A stretch of DNA of 64,000 bases from Myxococcales bacterium (lineage in GTDB: Bacteria; Myxococcota_A; Polyangia; Palsa-1104; JAEUJZ01), in the NCBI GenBank assembly GCA_016794465.1, contig JAEUKA010000014.1, positions 124,001-188,000 of the forward strand. Direction: 5' to 3'. Under the pieces are notes generated by a model. It did not search any database. It saw nothing but the letters and a program-made list of their open reading frames with translations, and had not been told where the DNA came from. Of the stretch, positions 19,493 to 27,943 are shown one piece after another. The translations under genes were made by a program, and so were the position numbers. Each line of letters opens with the position of its first letter. Within the stretch, counting starts at the first letter, position 1.

Positions 19493-19520
19493 GTTTTAGT
19501 AATCAATCCCGCGCGGTCAA
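19493..19520 (-). promoter_or_regulatory. Putative sigma-70 promoter of the gene at 18660-19451
   Basis: Minus strand: TTGACC (19520-19515), 16-nt spacer, TAAAAC (19498-19493), about 40 nt ahead of the start codon. It lies in an unusually AT-rich patch. Confidence 0.45.
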
Positions 19521-19582
19521 GGGCTGAGCCGGTCGATTTTTGGGTGTAGCGACGGAAATTATTTGTTTGCTGGGGGGATTTG

Positions 19583-19945
19583 CTGGTCTAGACCTCCCCT
19601 ACCCCCCTGTTTTCAGTCCGCCTGGCTGGTCTAGACCTCCCGATACCCCTGTTTTCAGATCTCCCGGCTGGTCTAGACCTCCCGCTACCCCTGTTTTCAA
19701 ACTGCCGGGCTGGTCTAGACCTCCCCTACCCCCCTGTTTTCAGATCTCTTGGCTGGTCTAGACCTCCCGATACCCCTGTTTTCAGATCTCCTGGCTGGTC
19801 TAGACCTCCTGATACCCCTGTTTTCAGATTGCCTGGCTGGTCTAGACCTCCCCGCACCCCTGTTTTCAGACTGCCTGGCTGGTCTAGACCTCCCGCTACC
19901 CCTGTTTTCAGATCTCCTGGCTGGTCCGGACCTCCCCGCAGCGCA
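19583..19945. repeat. Tandem array of 42/43-bp repeats with a GGTCTAGACC palindrome
   Basis: Copies start (at CTGGTCTAGACC) at 19583, 19626, 19668, 19710, 19753, 19795, 19837 and 19879; a ninth, degenerate copy starts at 19921. Spacing is 42 nt, or 43 where CCCCTACCCCCC replaces CCCGATACCCC. Each copy carries the palindrome GGTCTAGACC, then a C-rich block, CTGTTTTCA and a variable AGATCTCC/ACTGCC end. It occupies most of the 559-bp gap before the gene at 20011. Because 42 is a multiple of three, long ORFs cross it on both strands; the one-base shifts show that frame is not conserved. Confidence 0.92.
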
Positions 19946-20010
19946 ATGTCACACCTGGGGGGCGGTTTCAGTATGATGCCGGCTTCTTTCTTACTGACTT
20001 GGAGGCTGCG

Positions 20011-21528
20011 ATGAACCGATCGACGACGCTTTTGCCCCGACACGATGCCCCTCACACGCCCGGCTTGCCTGCGCTGCGAGCACGGAGCCTGCGCCGGATG
20101 GGCCGGACACTGCTGCTGCTGGCTGCGGTGACTGGGCTGGGCTGCCAGGACGGCACGATGGCGATGGACGACCCTACTGTCCAGCCGGACCCGCTGACTG
20201 ATCTGGACAAGTATGTGAAGGCCAAAGACCCGAGCTACTCGTGGATGCTGCGGCAGACGGTGAAGGGGACCGGGTATACGGCGTACCTTTTGACCATGAA
20301 GTCGCTGACCTGGCGCAGCCCGCAGGAGGTGGACCGACCGCAGTGGCAGCACGAGCTCCAGATCATCAAGCCCGACAACCTGACGCCGGGGCCGGCGATG
20401 ATGGCGATCTCGGGGGGAGACAATGGCAAGACGCCCCCGACCAAGGCCGACGATGACATGGCGCAGATTGCCAAGGCGACCGGCAGCATCGTGGTCAACC
20501 TGTCGCAGGTGCCGAACCAGCCGCTGACGTTCGCAGGGCACGACGGCAAGCCGCACGAGGAAGACGGCATCATCGCGTTTACCTGGGCGCAGGTGATGAA
20601 GACCAAGGACCCGACCTGGAATGCGCGCTTCCCGATGGTCAAGAGCGCGGTGCTGGCGATGGATACTACGCAGGAGTTTCTGCGCTCCAGTGCCGGCGGC
20701 AGCCTGGCCATTGACAAGTTCATCGTGGCCGGAGCCAGCAAGCGAGGCTGGACAACCTGGCTGACGGCTGCGGTGGACCCGCGCGTGGTGGCGGCGATCC
20801 CGATCGTGATTGATGTGCTCAACGTCGACAAGTTCATGACCCAGCACATCGAGACGTATGGCTTCTGGGCGCGCAGCCTGTACGACTATCACTACAACCA
20901 CATCACCGACTTCATCGGGACGCCGGAGCTGGCGTTCCTACTTACGAACGAGGACCCGTATCTGTTTCGCAAGCGGCTGACGATGCCGAAGTACATCGTG
21001 AACGCGACGGGGGATCAGTTCTTCCTGCCGGACGGCTCGCAGAACTACTGGGATGATCTGCCGGGGGACAAGTACCTGCGCTACGTCCCGAACGCCGACC
21101 ACTCGCTCGATGGCAGCGATGCGCTGGAGAGTGTGGTGTCGTACGTGCAAGGCTTCCGCGATGACAAGGCGCGACCGTCGTTCACCTGGAAGCTGGAAGG
21201 GACTGACACCGTGCGGGTGCAGACCCAGGACAAGCCGTCGAAGGTGCAGCTGTGGCAGGCGACCAACCCCAAGGCGCGGGACTTCCGGGTCGAGACGCTG
21301 GGCAAGGTGTGGAAGAGCACCGACCTGACCGACCAAGGCGGTGGTGTCTATGTCGCCAAGGTCGCCCCACCCGCCACCGGCTACACCGCGTTCTACATCG
21401 AGCTGACCTATCCGAGCGGTCAGCTCTTCCCGTACAAGTTCTCGACGCAGGTGCGAGTGGTTCCCGATGTTCGACCGTTCGCCGGAATCAACCCCAGGAC
21501 CGGCATGTACGAAGGCAAGGGGCCGTAA
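20011..21528 (+). CDS. PhoPQ-activated pathogenicity-related (PqaA-type) lipoprotein hydrolase
   Basis: 505 residues from ATG 20011. A basic region and hydrophobic stretch (RTLLLLAAVTGLGC, Cys near 49) form a lipobox. The rest matches the PhoPQ-activated pathogenicity-related family, an alpha/beta-hydrolase-like fold: TWAQVMKTKDPTWNARFPMVKSAVLAMD, the nucleophile-elbow block VAGASKRGW, VAAIPIVIDVLN and FLPDGSQNYWDDLPGDKYLRYVPNADHS carrying the presumed acid and His. The substrate is unknown, and the family name says nothing about regulation here. The 42/43-bp array ends about 65 nt upstream. Confidence 0.85.
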   Translation: MNRSTTLLPRHDAPHTPGLPALRARSLRRMGRTLLLLAAVTGLGCQDGTMAMDDPTVQPDPLTDLDKYVKAKDPSYSWMLRQTVKGTGYTAYLLTMKSLTWRSPQEVDRPQWQHELQIIKPDNLTPGPAMMAISGGDNGKTPPTKADDDMAQIAKATGSIVVNLSQVPNQPLTFAGHDGKPHEEDGIIAFTWAQVMKTKDPTWNARFPMVKSAVLAMDTTQEFLRSSAGGSLAIDKFIVAGASKRGWTTWLTAAVDPRVVAAIPIVIDVLNVDKFMTQHIETYGFWARSLYDYHYNHITDFIGTPELAFLLTNEDPYLFRKRLTMPKYIVNATGDQFFLPDGSQNYWDDLPGDKYLRYVPNADHSLDGSDALESVVSYVQGFRDDKARPSFTWKLEGTDTVRVQTQDKPSKVQLWQATNPKARDFRVETLGKVWKSTDLTDQGGGVYVAKVAPPATGYTAFYIELTYPSGQLFPYKFSTQVRVVPDVRPFAGINPRTGMYEGKGP

Positions 21529-21541
21529 ACCCCCCTAGCGA

Positions 21542-21578
21542 CCTCCATAAGAGGCTGCTGAGCTGCCTCATATGGAGG
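21542..21578. terminator. Bidirectional hairpin between convergent genes
   Basis: CCTCCATAAGAGGC (21542-21555) and GCCTCATATGGAGG (21565-21578) pair over 13 of 14 positions around TGCTGAGCT. It lies between the convergent stops at 21528 and 21594. No T tract, so termination is inferred from position and stem. Confidence 0.5.
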
Positions 21579-21593
21579 CTCCAACCGATGTGC

Positions 21594-23183
21594 TTACGGG
21601 ACGGGCTCGTAGGCACCGATGGAGACGGCGTTGGTCGGTCGGGATCGGCCATCCATATCGGTGGTGGGGGCGACGATCCGCTCGCCGCTGACCTCCACGG
21701 ACAGCGCGCCACTGTTTTGAAGCTGCGGGCCTTCCGACACAGGCATCACCGGCAAGCGCAGATCGCGGGCCGCTGCATTGCGCAGGGGGGCTGATTCCAT
21801 CGGCAGGACCACCGAGCCGCCACCACTCAGCAGCGGATCATTCGAGCCCACGTGACGGATGACCGCGCCGCAGGTCGGATCGACATAGTGCTCCTCTGGA
21901 CTTTGCAAAAGCGGCTTGTCGCCGAGCAGCAGGGTATTGAGCAGCACCAAGCGATCCCCGACCGCCACGTCACACAGCACCGCCGTAAAGTACTTGCCCA
22001 GCTTGAGCAGCCCGCTCTGCTGATAGAGCGTGCTGTTGACCAGCGTCGAGCGCCGCAGCCCCGGAGCCAAGGCCCGGACCCGCAGCCCGCCGAAGCCGTC
22101 CTGCCGGAAGTCACCGTTGTCGGCAAAGACGGTGTTGGCGATCGCAAAGTCGCTGCCGTTTACCTCGATGCCTCGGACGTTGCCCGGAGCGTCTCCGAAT
22201 GCGCCCGACTTGGGCCCGCGACCAAGCCAGCTCTCTGCCACCGAGAGCCGGCAGCCCGCAGAGGCCAGGATCGCCGTGTCATTGCCAGTCAGGTACGACC
22301 GCGTCACCGAGAGCTTGGCATCGCTGCCGGTACACTGAAGGCCGACGCGACCACCTCGGACGTAGACGCCATCTAGGTAGACCGTGGACTGCGACACCGT
22401 CAGCCCATCTTTGAGCTTGGAGCCGCCAATCATTACCTTGGGCTCGCTCGGGGCAGTCGCGGGAGAGAGGTCGGCGAGCGGGCCAATGATGTGGACGGAC
22501 AAGCCCTTGTGACTGGGGAGGTTGCCGATCTGGAGATCGCTGAAGTCCGTCGCGGAGGCGCCTCGGCGCAGCAAGATGTAGCGATGATCGGCGTCCAGCT
22601 TGGTGATCGCCTGGCGGAGCGTGCAATACGAAGGTCCGCTGCCACTGCACAGGCTCTGATCGACGACGAGTACCTGCTTGGCGGGCACGCAGGCGCCGCG
22701 CGGCATTCCCACATCAGCCTCGCTGCCGTCGCGCATGCAGACTCCGGATGCGCACTCGCTGTGACGGAGGCAGGGGCGACAGGTGAAGTTGCGCGGATCG
22801 CAGACGGGAGTGGCGCTGAGCACGGCACTGGTCAGGCCACACTCACTGCTCTCGGCAGAGACATCACCCGGGGGACGACAGGCAGCGCAGCGACCTTGGA
22901 CACAGCGGGGGGTGGCCATGCTGCGCGCGGCACAGAGGCTGTCTTCACCGGGAAAACAGGCGCGACAGAACTTTAGGGAGGAGTCACACAGCGGCGTTCC
23001 ATCGTCGCAGGTCATGCTGGTCGAGCAGCTTCGCACGCACTGCTCGACCGATTCGATGCGCAGGCACTGCTCCCCAGAGGGGCACTCACTTCCATCACCA
23101 CAGCCTTCAGCGGCGGGCGAGGCACAGCCATGGGCACAGAGCAAGATCGCAGCGAGCAGAGCACGGTCGAGTCGGACGGACAT
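21594..23183 (-). CDS. Cys-rich lipoprotein with a parallel beta-helix-like domain
   Basis: About 529 residues. A short signal ends in LLCAHGC, a lipobox-like site. Residues about 25-165 hold some twenty cysteines in EGF/dickkopf-like spacing (GDGSECPSGEQC, CDDGTPLC, CRPCLRHSECASGVC), a style common in myxobacterial surface proteins. From about 190 on, repeated short strands with Asn and Gly turns (VYLDGVYVRGG, SVTRSYLTGNDTAIL, FAIANTVFADNGDF, RRSTLVNSTLYQQ) look like a right-handed beta-helix. It ends with a SIGAYEP motif typical of such proteins. Likely surface adhesin-like or polysaccharide-related. Confidence 0.75.
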   Translation of the reverse strand: MSVRLDRALLAAILLCAHGCASPAAEGCGDGSECPSGEQCLRIESVEQCVRSCSTSMTCDDGTPLCDSSLKFCRACFPGEDSLCAARSMATPRCVQGRCAACRPPGDVSAESSECGLTSAVLSATPVCDPRNFTCRPCLRHSECASGVCMRDGSEADVGMPRGACVPAKQVLVVDQSLCSGSGPSYCTLRQAITKLDADHRYILLRRGASATDFSDLQIGNLPSHKGLSVHIIGPLADLSPATAPSEPKVMIGGSKLKDGLTVSQSTVYLDGVYVRGGRVGLQCTGSDAKLSVTRSYLTGNDTAILASAGCRLSVAESWLGRGPKSGAFGDAPGNVRGIEVNGSDFAIANTVFADNGDFRQDGFGGLRVRALAPGLRRSTLVNSTLYQQSGLLKLGKYFTAVLCDVAVGDRLVLLNTLLLGDKPLLQSPEEHYVDPTCGAVIRHVGSNDPLLSGGGSVVLPMESAPLRNAAARDLRLPVMPVSEGPQLQNSGALSVEVSGERIVAPTTDMDGRSRPTNAVSIGAYEPVP

Positions 23184-23233
23184 GGCCACTCCTTTTGCGG
23201 CGACACGAAGTCACCGAGAGCGGCGGAACCGTA

Positions 23234-24784
23234 TCAGAAGTGAACTGCGGTGAGTACCCCTGAGTAGCGGGGCGAGAAGCTCGGGAGGATCGACACGCGC
23301 TGGCTCGACGGCGAATAGAAGCGCGGATGGTGCGACGCGTTGTAGCCGAGCCAGATCAGGCCCGACACAAACGCCGCGCCACCGACTGCCATCATCGAGT
23401 AGCCAGCCGGGGCATAGTTGGTGACGAACAGACAGTCCTGATCGACGCAGCGACCGTCATTTAGATACAGTCCCACGCCCGCGCCGGCAGTCAGAAGCCC
23501 TGCCGTCAGGAGCACTGCCCCCGGCCACAGCGCTGGCGAGCGAATTACCGCATCGGCACTGCTGCTGGGACGAACCTCGACAAGGCGTGTCAGCTGCAGC
23601 CCCCGAAAGCTGGTCGCGGACACCGAGTGCAGACCCGGCGTGGTCTTGTGCGAAGTCTCGATCTGCAGCCCGCGCTCGGTAAAGCGCTCGGCTGGCAGGA
23701 TCTGATTGTCGACGCTGACCGAGTAACCACGCGGGACCTGGATGCGCAGCTCGGTCAGGCGCTGGAGCAGCAGTCGCACCGGCTCCATGTCGCGACGCAC
23801 GTCCAGGTCACGCACCGTCGATTCATAGGGCTTGCCCGGCGGAGCGAGGACCTCGACCCGATGCGGCCCTTCCGACAGCTCCATCACCGGATAGCCGGCG
23901 CTGACCTGGCGATTGTCGACCCGCACGACGGCATCTTTGGGTTCCCACTCAAAGCGCACTTCGATCGGCCGCAGCTGCAGCTCGACCTGAATCGACGCCC
24001 CCGTCTGAGTCACCGTCACCGGCAGGTCTTGCGCCAAAAAGCCCGGCTTGTCGGCATGGACGGTATAGCCACCGAGGAACAGCCGTACCGGCGTCTTGCC
24101 ACTGCGCTCGGACTCGGACAGCTCGCGCACCCCGCCGCGACTGTCGATGATCTTCACCTTGGCATCGGCCGTTCGGACATCCAGCCGCAGCTGCGCAGTC
24201 AGGCGCTGGGTCGCAATCACCTGCTCGACTGCCTCGCTGACGGTGCCTTCCAGCTTGACCGGATCGCGCTTCGACTCGCGCTCGACATCGGCGGCAATCC
24301 CCCGCGCCGCTGGGTCGAAGATCGATACCGACGCCGACAGCTCCTTCTGCCGAGGCGAGTGGACGATGACATCGATCAGGCGCCACAGGTTCAGCTGCTC
24401 GGCAATCGCCATCCGACACGAGTCATTGCGGCAGCCACGCAGCGACGGCTCACGAGCAAACAGCGCTTCCAGCTTGGGCGTCTCGATCAGCGTATAGCGA
24501 CGAGCCGCTGCGGTACTGGCGGCAGAGAACGCGGCATCACACAGTCCACTAGATGGACCCAAGTCACAGGCCAGCCGTACCGCCGCAATCGGCAAGTTCG
24601 AGGCCGTGGGCGGTGGCACTGGCGGTGAAACCGGGGTGGTCTTGTCGGGCCCGGGCCGCTTGCGCTTGTCACCGGCCCGTCCCTTGCCCCGCTTCGCCGA
24701 GCCTTCCGACGGAACCCCAAGTGCCAGCGCAGCCACGAGCAGCGACCGCACAAGCGTGCCCGCAAAGCTGTGGGAAAAACCCAT
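23234..24784 (-). CDS. PEGA-type secreted or membrane protein with CsgG/FlgO-like N-terminal domain
   Basis: About 516 residues from ATG 24784 (MGFSHSF), which puts a classic signal peptide at the N-terminus; starts up to 24859 exist. A Lys/Arg/Pro linker follows, then a domain with CsgG/FlgO-like layout (AAVRLACDLG, RRYTLIETPKLEALF, CRMAIAEQLNLWRLID). Three or four PEGA-like beta domains come next (GKTPVRLFLGGYTVHADKPGF, YPVMELSEGPHRVEVLAPPGKP). Near the C-terminus are two hydrophobic helices (ALWPGAVLLTAGLL, MMAVGGAAFVSGLIWLG). Expected in the cell envelope; function unknown. Confidence 0.75.
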   Translation of the reverse strand: MGFSHSFAGTLVRSLLVAALALGVPSEGSAKRGKGRAGDKRKRPGPDKTTPVSPPVPPPTASNLPIAAVRLACDLGPSSGLCDAAFSAASTAAARRYTLIETPKLEALFAREPSLRGCRNDSCRMAIAEQLNLWRLIDVIVHSPRQKELSASVSIFDPAARGIAADVERESKRDPVKLEGTVSEAVEQVIATQRLTAQLRLDVRTADAKVKIIDSRGGVRELSESERSGKTPVRLFLGGYTVHADKPGFLAQDLPVTVTQTGASIQVELQLRPIEVRFEWEPKDAVVRVDNRQVSAGYPVMELSEGPHRVEVLAPPGKPYESTVRDLDVRRDMEPVRLLLQRLTELRIQVPRGYSVSVDNQILPAERFTERGLQIETSHKTTPGLHSVSATSFRGLQLTRLVEVRPSSSADAVIRSPALWPGAVLLTAGLLTAGAGVGLYLNDGRCVDQDCLFVTNYAPAGYSMMAVGGAAFVSGLIWLGYNASHHPRFYSPSSQRVSILPSFSPRYSGVLTAVHF

Positions 24785-24954
24785 AGCGCGCGGGACAAAA
24801 CGCGGGGAGGCAGCGGGGTCTGACACCGGGGGACTCAAGGGTGAAAGTTCCATGCCCACTCAACGAGGGGGCAGCAAAGTGTATCCCGGAACGAGCGCCA
24901 AGGAAAGCTAGCAGTCTCAAGTGTTAGCCAGGCGCGCAGCCGACGATTTTGGGG

Positions 24955-25716
24955 ATGGATTCCGTGGCCAAAGACGAAGTACAAACAAAGGCTGTGACCA
25001 AGCTCCGCAACAAGCACTATTACGACGAGTTTTCGGCGACTTACGAGCGCCACCGCCATGAGGGCTATCACGCCTTCATCGACGAGCTCACCACTGAGCT
25101 GGTCAGCCGCTATATGAACAGCGAGACGCGGCTGCTCGAAGCAGGCTGCGGAACCGGGCTGATCTTGAACCGGCTCCGACCGCACGCCAAAGTCGCCGTA
25201 GGTGTGGATCTGTCGTCCGGCATGCTCCGTCGCGCGGTGAGCCGCAGTCTTCAGGTCGTACAAGGCTCGGTGAATGAGCTGCCTTTCGCGGACGCCACGT
25301 TCGATGTCGTGTGTTCGTTCAAGGTGCTGGCTCACGTCGAGCAGATCGATCTGGCGATGCGCGAGCTGTCCCGTGTCCTGCGACCCGGCGGTTATCTTCT
25401 GGCCGAGTTTTACAACACGCTGTCGCTGCGCTACCTGATCAAGCGGCTCAAGCGACCGACCGCGATCTCGCACGATGTCAACGACGAGGCGGTCTACACC
25501 CGCTACGACTCCTTGCCGCAGATTCGTTCCTATCTGCCCAGCGATGTCCAGATCCAGACGGTGCATGGTATCCGCGTCGTCACGCCGTTCTCGCAGGCGC
25601 ACCGCTGGCCGGTGATTGGTCCGGCGCTGCGGATGGTCGAGCGGCAGGCCGCCGTACTGCCCGGCATCCGTCGGCTCGGGGGATTCCTACTGGTGGTCGC
25701 GCGCAAGGATGGCTGA
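24955..25716 (+). CDS. SAM-dependent methyltransferase (class I)
   Basis: 253 residues. Motif I is LLEAGCGTGLILNRL, followed by VGVDLSSGMLRRA (motif II Asp), GSVNELPFADATFDVVCSF and LSRVLRPGGYLLAEF, the order of Methyltransf_11 enzymes. The C-terminal half has a basic patch and a hydrophobic end. Substrate unknown; such enzymes often act on quinones, lipids or small metabolites. ATG 24955 is used; TTG 24949 is an in-frame alternative. It is divergent from the PEGA protein. Confidence 0.88.
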   Translation: MDSVAKDEVQTKAVTKLRNKHYYDEFSATYERHRHEGYHAFIDELTTELVSRYMNSETRLLEAGCGTGLILNRLRPHAKVAVGVDLSSGMLRRAVSRSLQVVQGSVNELPFADATFDVVCSFKVLAHVEQIDLAMRELSRVLRPGGYLLAEFYNTLSLRYLIKRLKRPTAISHDVNDEAVYTRYDSLPQIRSYLPSDVQIQTVHGIRVVTPFSQAHRWPVIGPALRMVERQAAVLPGIRRLGGFLLVVARKDG

Positions 25717-25730
25717 TGCGCTCAGCGCAG

Positions 25731-25769
25731 CTTCCAATAAGAGTCCTATCATACGCCTCTTATTGGAAG
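25731..25769. terminator. Bidirectional 13-bp hairpin terminator
   Basis: CTTCCAATAAGAG (25731-25743) and CTCTTATTGGAAG (25757-25769) are a perfect 13-bp inverted repeat with a 13-nt loop, between the convergent stops at 25716 and 25798. Position and stem suggest a shared terminator; no long T run. Confidence 0.6.
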
Positions 25770-25797
25770 ACCCCTGGATGATCAATCCGTGCGATGG

Positions 25798-27162
25798 TTA
25801 GCGCTTCAGCAGCGTCTCGAGTGCGGCAGTAAGCTCTCCGTACGAGATCGCATCTCTGCCTTTGGCCAGCAGCAGATCTTTGGCGATCTGCGCGAGCACC
25901 TCGATCGCTGGCAGCCTGGCGTGCTGTCCAAGCTTGAGCCGATACGCGACGATGGCTTCGGCTATATCGGGCTCGATGACTCGGACCTTCGGCGGACGCC
26001 CTGGCCCCCGTTTGATGATGGGCGTCTCGACAGCCGGTTCCGACTGGGGAGCTGCCGGCGCTGGGGGAACGACTTTCTCTGCCGCTTTCTCTGCCGTTTT
26101 CTCTGCCGCTTTCTCTGCCGCTTTCTTGGCTGCTTTCTTGCGACTCTCAAACAGCGACTTCAGACTTGGGAACCACTCCAGCGGCAGCGGCCACGCACGC
26201 CTCTCGATCAGGCGAATGTCTGCCCCGGTTGCGCGCACGTGGTGACCGAGCTCATAAGGACTCAGCCTGTGCACCGCTCGCTGCTTCCGCAGCCAGGTTC
26301 CGTTGAGCTGGGAGTCATTGGGAAGCCGTGCCACCGTCTTGGCCTCTCCGACACTCAGGAGCTTCCGCTTGAGCAGTGCCGGAATCCACCGCAGCGGCAA
26401 CCGGATGTTGTGACGCTCTAGGGCATACAGATCGATCACCGAGCTTCCCAGCTGCTTGCTCAGCGACTTGACATCCACCCCACGGCGATGACGACGAACC
26501 CGCAGCCAGTGTCCGTGAAACAGTGCCCCTTCGGGACCCAGGCTGTCGGCATCAACGGCAGGAGCACTCGCCGGCTCTGCAGCGACGGTAGCTTTGCTTT
26601 CGTGAGCGGACTCCACGGTCGTAGTAGGAGTCTCTTCTGGCACCCGCGCAGAGACGACTTCCGGAACGCTCTCAACCACCGGAGCTGCCACAGCAACCGC
26701 TTGAGCTGGGGTCACAAACTCAGCGACCACGACCGGTACAGACTCGCTCTGTGCAGCTACCGCAGGAGCGGCGACTACCGTCACAGACTGCACTTCGATC
26801 GGTACCTCGACTGGTGCCTCAACTTGTGAACTGACGGGAGCAGGACTGACTGCCGCTGGCGTGGATGGTTCCACTTCCACTGCAACGGTAGGAGCCGCAG
26901 CCACAGAAGAGAGTCGTCCGGCAGGAATCCGGAATCCCAGCTCCTGCAAGACCGGCAGCCACGACTCAGGAATCACTTGTCGACGCAGCTCCAGCGTACA
27001 CAGCTTGCTCTCTGTACTTCCAATCCGTGCTGCCACCGTACGTCGTCCAATCGCCACCCGCTCGCGCTCGCGGCGAAACCATGCGCCATCAAGCGGTGGG
27101 CCAGCGACTTCCGCAACTCCCGAAGCTTCGGGCACAAGATCTGAATCAGGCTTGTCCGACAT
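25798..27162 (-). CDS. Putative DNA-binding protein with three HTH-like repeats and an AT-hook
   Basis: 454 residues. Three repeats of one module begin LDGAWFRRERERVAIGRRTVAARIG (about 24), FHGHWLRVRRHRRGVDVKSLSKQLG (about 215) and LNGTWLRKQRAVHRLSPYELGHHV (about 285). Each continues with a helix ending LERR/LERHN and a PxxWxPxL segment, the layout of XRE-type helix-turn-helix domains. A long Ala/Val/Pro/Glu linker separates repeats 1 and 2. After repeat 3 come (A)EKAAEK-type Lys repeats and KRGPGRPPK, an AT-hook. The C-terminal 60 residues form a further helical domain. Probably a nucleoid or transcription factor; a perfect palindrome 53 bp upstream may be its own operator. Confidence 0.75.
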   Translation of the reverse strand: MSDKPDSDLVPEASGVAEVAGPPLDGAWFRRERERVAIGRRTVAARIGSTESKLCTLELRRQVIPESWLPVLQELGFRIPAGRLSSVAAAPTVAVEVEPSTPAAVSPAPVSSQVEAPVEVPIEVQSVTVVAAPAVAAQSESVPVVVAEFVTPAQAVAVAAPVVESVPEVVSARVPEETPTTTVESAHESKATVAAEPASAPAVDADSLGPEGALFHGHWLRVRRHRRGVDVKSLSKQLGSSVIDLYALERHNIRLPLRWIPALLKRKLLSVGEAKTVARLPNDSQLNGTWLRKQRAVHRLSPYELGHHVRATGADIRLIERRAWPLPLEWFPSLKSLFESRKKAAKKAAEKAAEKTAEKAAEKVVPPAPAAPQSEPAVETPIIKRGPGRPPKVRVIEPDIAEAIVAYRLKLGQHARLPAIEVLAQIAKDLLLAKGRDAISYGELTAALETLLKR

Positions 27163-27214
27163 CGTCTCCCTCTATCACCAAGGTACACACGCTACAGGCG
27201 AGCATATTGTCTTA

Positions 27215-27229
27215 AAAGTACCGTACTTT
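27215..27229. promoter_or_regulatory. Perfect palindrome upstream of the triple-HTH gene
   Basis: AAAGTAC-C-GTACTTT, two 7-bp arms around one base, 53 bp ahead of the start codon at 27162 in an AT-richer leader. A plausible operator, perhaps for autoregulation. Confidence 0.4.
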
Positions 27230-27349
27230 GGCGGAAGGAAGGAAGACCTTTTGGGAAGCGCCACGCAGTACGCAAGCCGCAGCACTCTCCCTATGTAGGA
27301 CAGACAGACCGCCGTGCAGCGATCAAATCCGTACCAACGTCAGCGGCTC

Positions 27350-27862
27350 CTAATGCAGCACAGTCCGTAAGCGAGAGATTCCCATTCCCAGCGTCAGGTC
27401 ACTGTCACTCTCAAAGGACGAGAAGCGGAGTCCCATTCCCAGCAGCGAACGGACTCCTCCTTTGCCGTCAGAGAAATTGAGAAAGTAGTGATTCTTCACT
27501 TCGCCACGCGCCGTCACGCGCGCATGGGAATCCGGTAGAGAGAAGAACACCTGGACCTGGGTTCCGATCGGCAGCGGCTCGCGGATTTCCACCATCATGC
27601 CGCCGGTCGAGACATTGCGCGCAATCGCCGAGACTTCCCCGAAGGCCTCGCTGCGCAGCGCAACGGCAAAGGCCTTGTCAAAGCGGAGACTGCGGCGCTT
27701 CTCGACTCGGGTTGGTGAGCCCGAAGGAACGTGGGCACGGGTGGAGCGACCGCTGATAGGACGACCACTGATGGGACGACCACTTGCGGGGCGACCGCTG
27801 GCTGGACGAGTCGATTGACTCGGTGAGGACTTGGCGGAGGACTGCGGCAGCGTGGGCTTCAT
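27350..27862 (-). CDS. PilZ-domain protein with N-terminal SGRP repeats
   Basis: About 170 residues. The PilZ core has both c-di-GMP contacts: RRSLR (RxxxR) and NVSTGG ([D/N]xSxxG), followed by a beta-barrel (TQVQVFFSLPD, VTARGEVKNHYF). The N-terminal 50 residues are basic and disordered, with tandem SGRPASGRPISGRPISGR-like units, possibly contacting RNA, DNA or membrane. ATG 27862 is used; a TTG at 27898 would add 12 residues. Expected role: c-di-GMP effector in motility or polysaccharide control. Confidence 0.85.
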   Translation of the reverse strand: MKPTLPQSSAKSSPSQSTRPASGRPASGRPISGRPISGRSTRAHVPSGSPTRVEKRRSLRFDKAFAVALRSEAFGEVSAIARNVSTGGMMVEIREPLPIGTQVQVFFSLPDSHARVTARGEVKNHYFLNFSDGKGGVRSLLGMGLRFSSFESDSDLTLGMGISRLRTVLH

Positions 27863-27943
27863 GCCTGCGACCCTACTTCGGTGCGATAAGGAAGTCAAAA
27901 ATCTTACGTTGTCCTACATGGTCATACGCTGTGGGCTGTCACA

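Noticed and set aside
19540-20901. Plus- and minus-strand ORFs with PGWSRPP or GGLDQPG repeats across the second array
   Set aside because: The repeat pitch shifts between 42 and 43 bp, breaking frame, and the minus frame runs antisense through the well-supported gene at 20011.
20011-21528. Regulation by PhoP/PhoQ implied by the family name
   Set aside because: The name comes from enterobacteria; no PhoP-type box is visible here.
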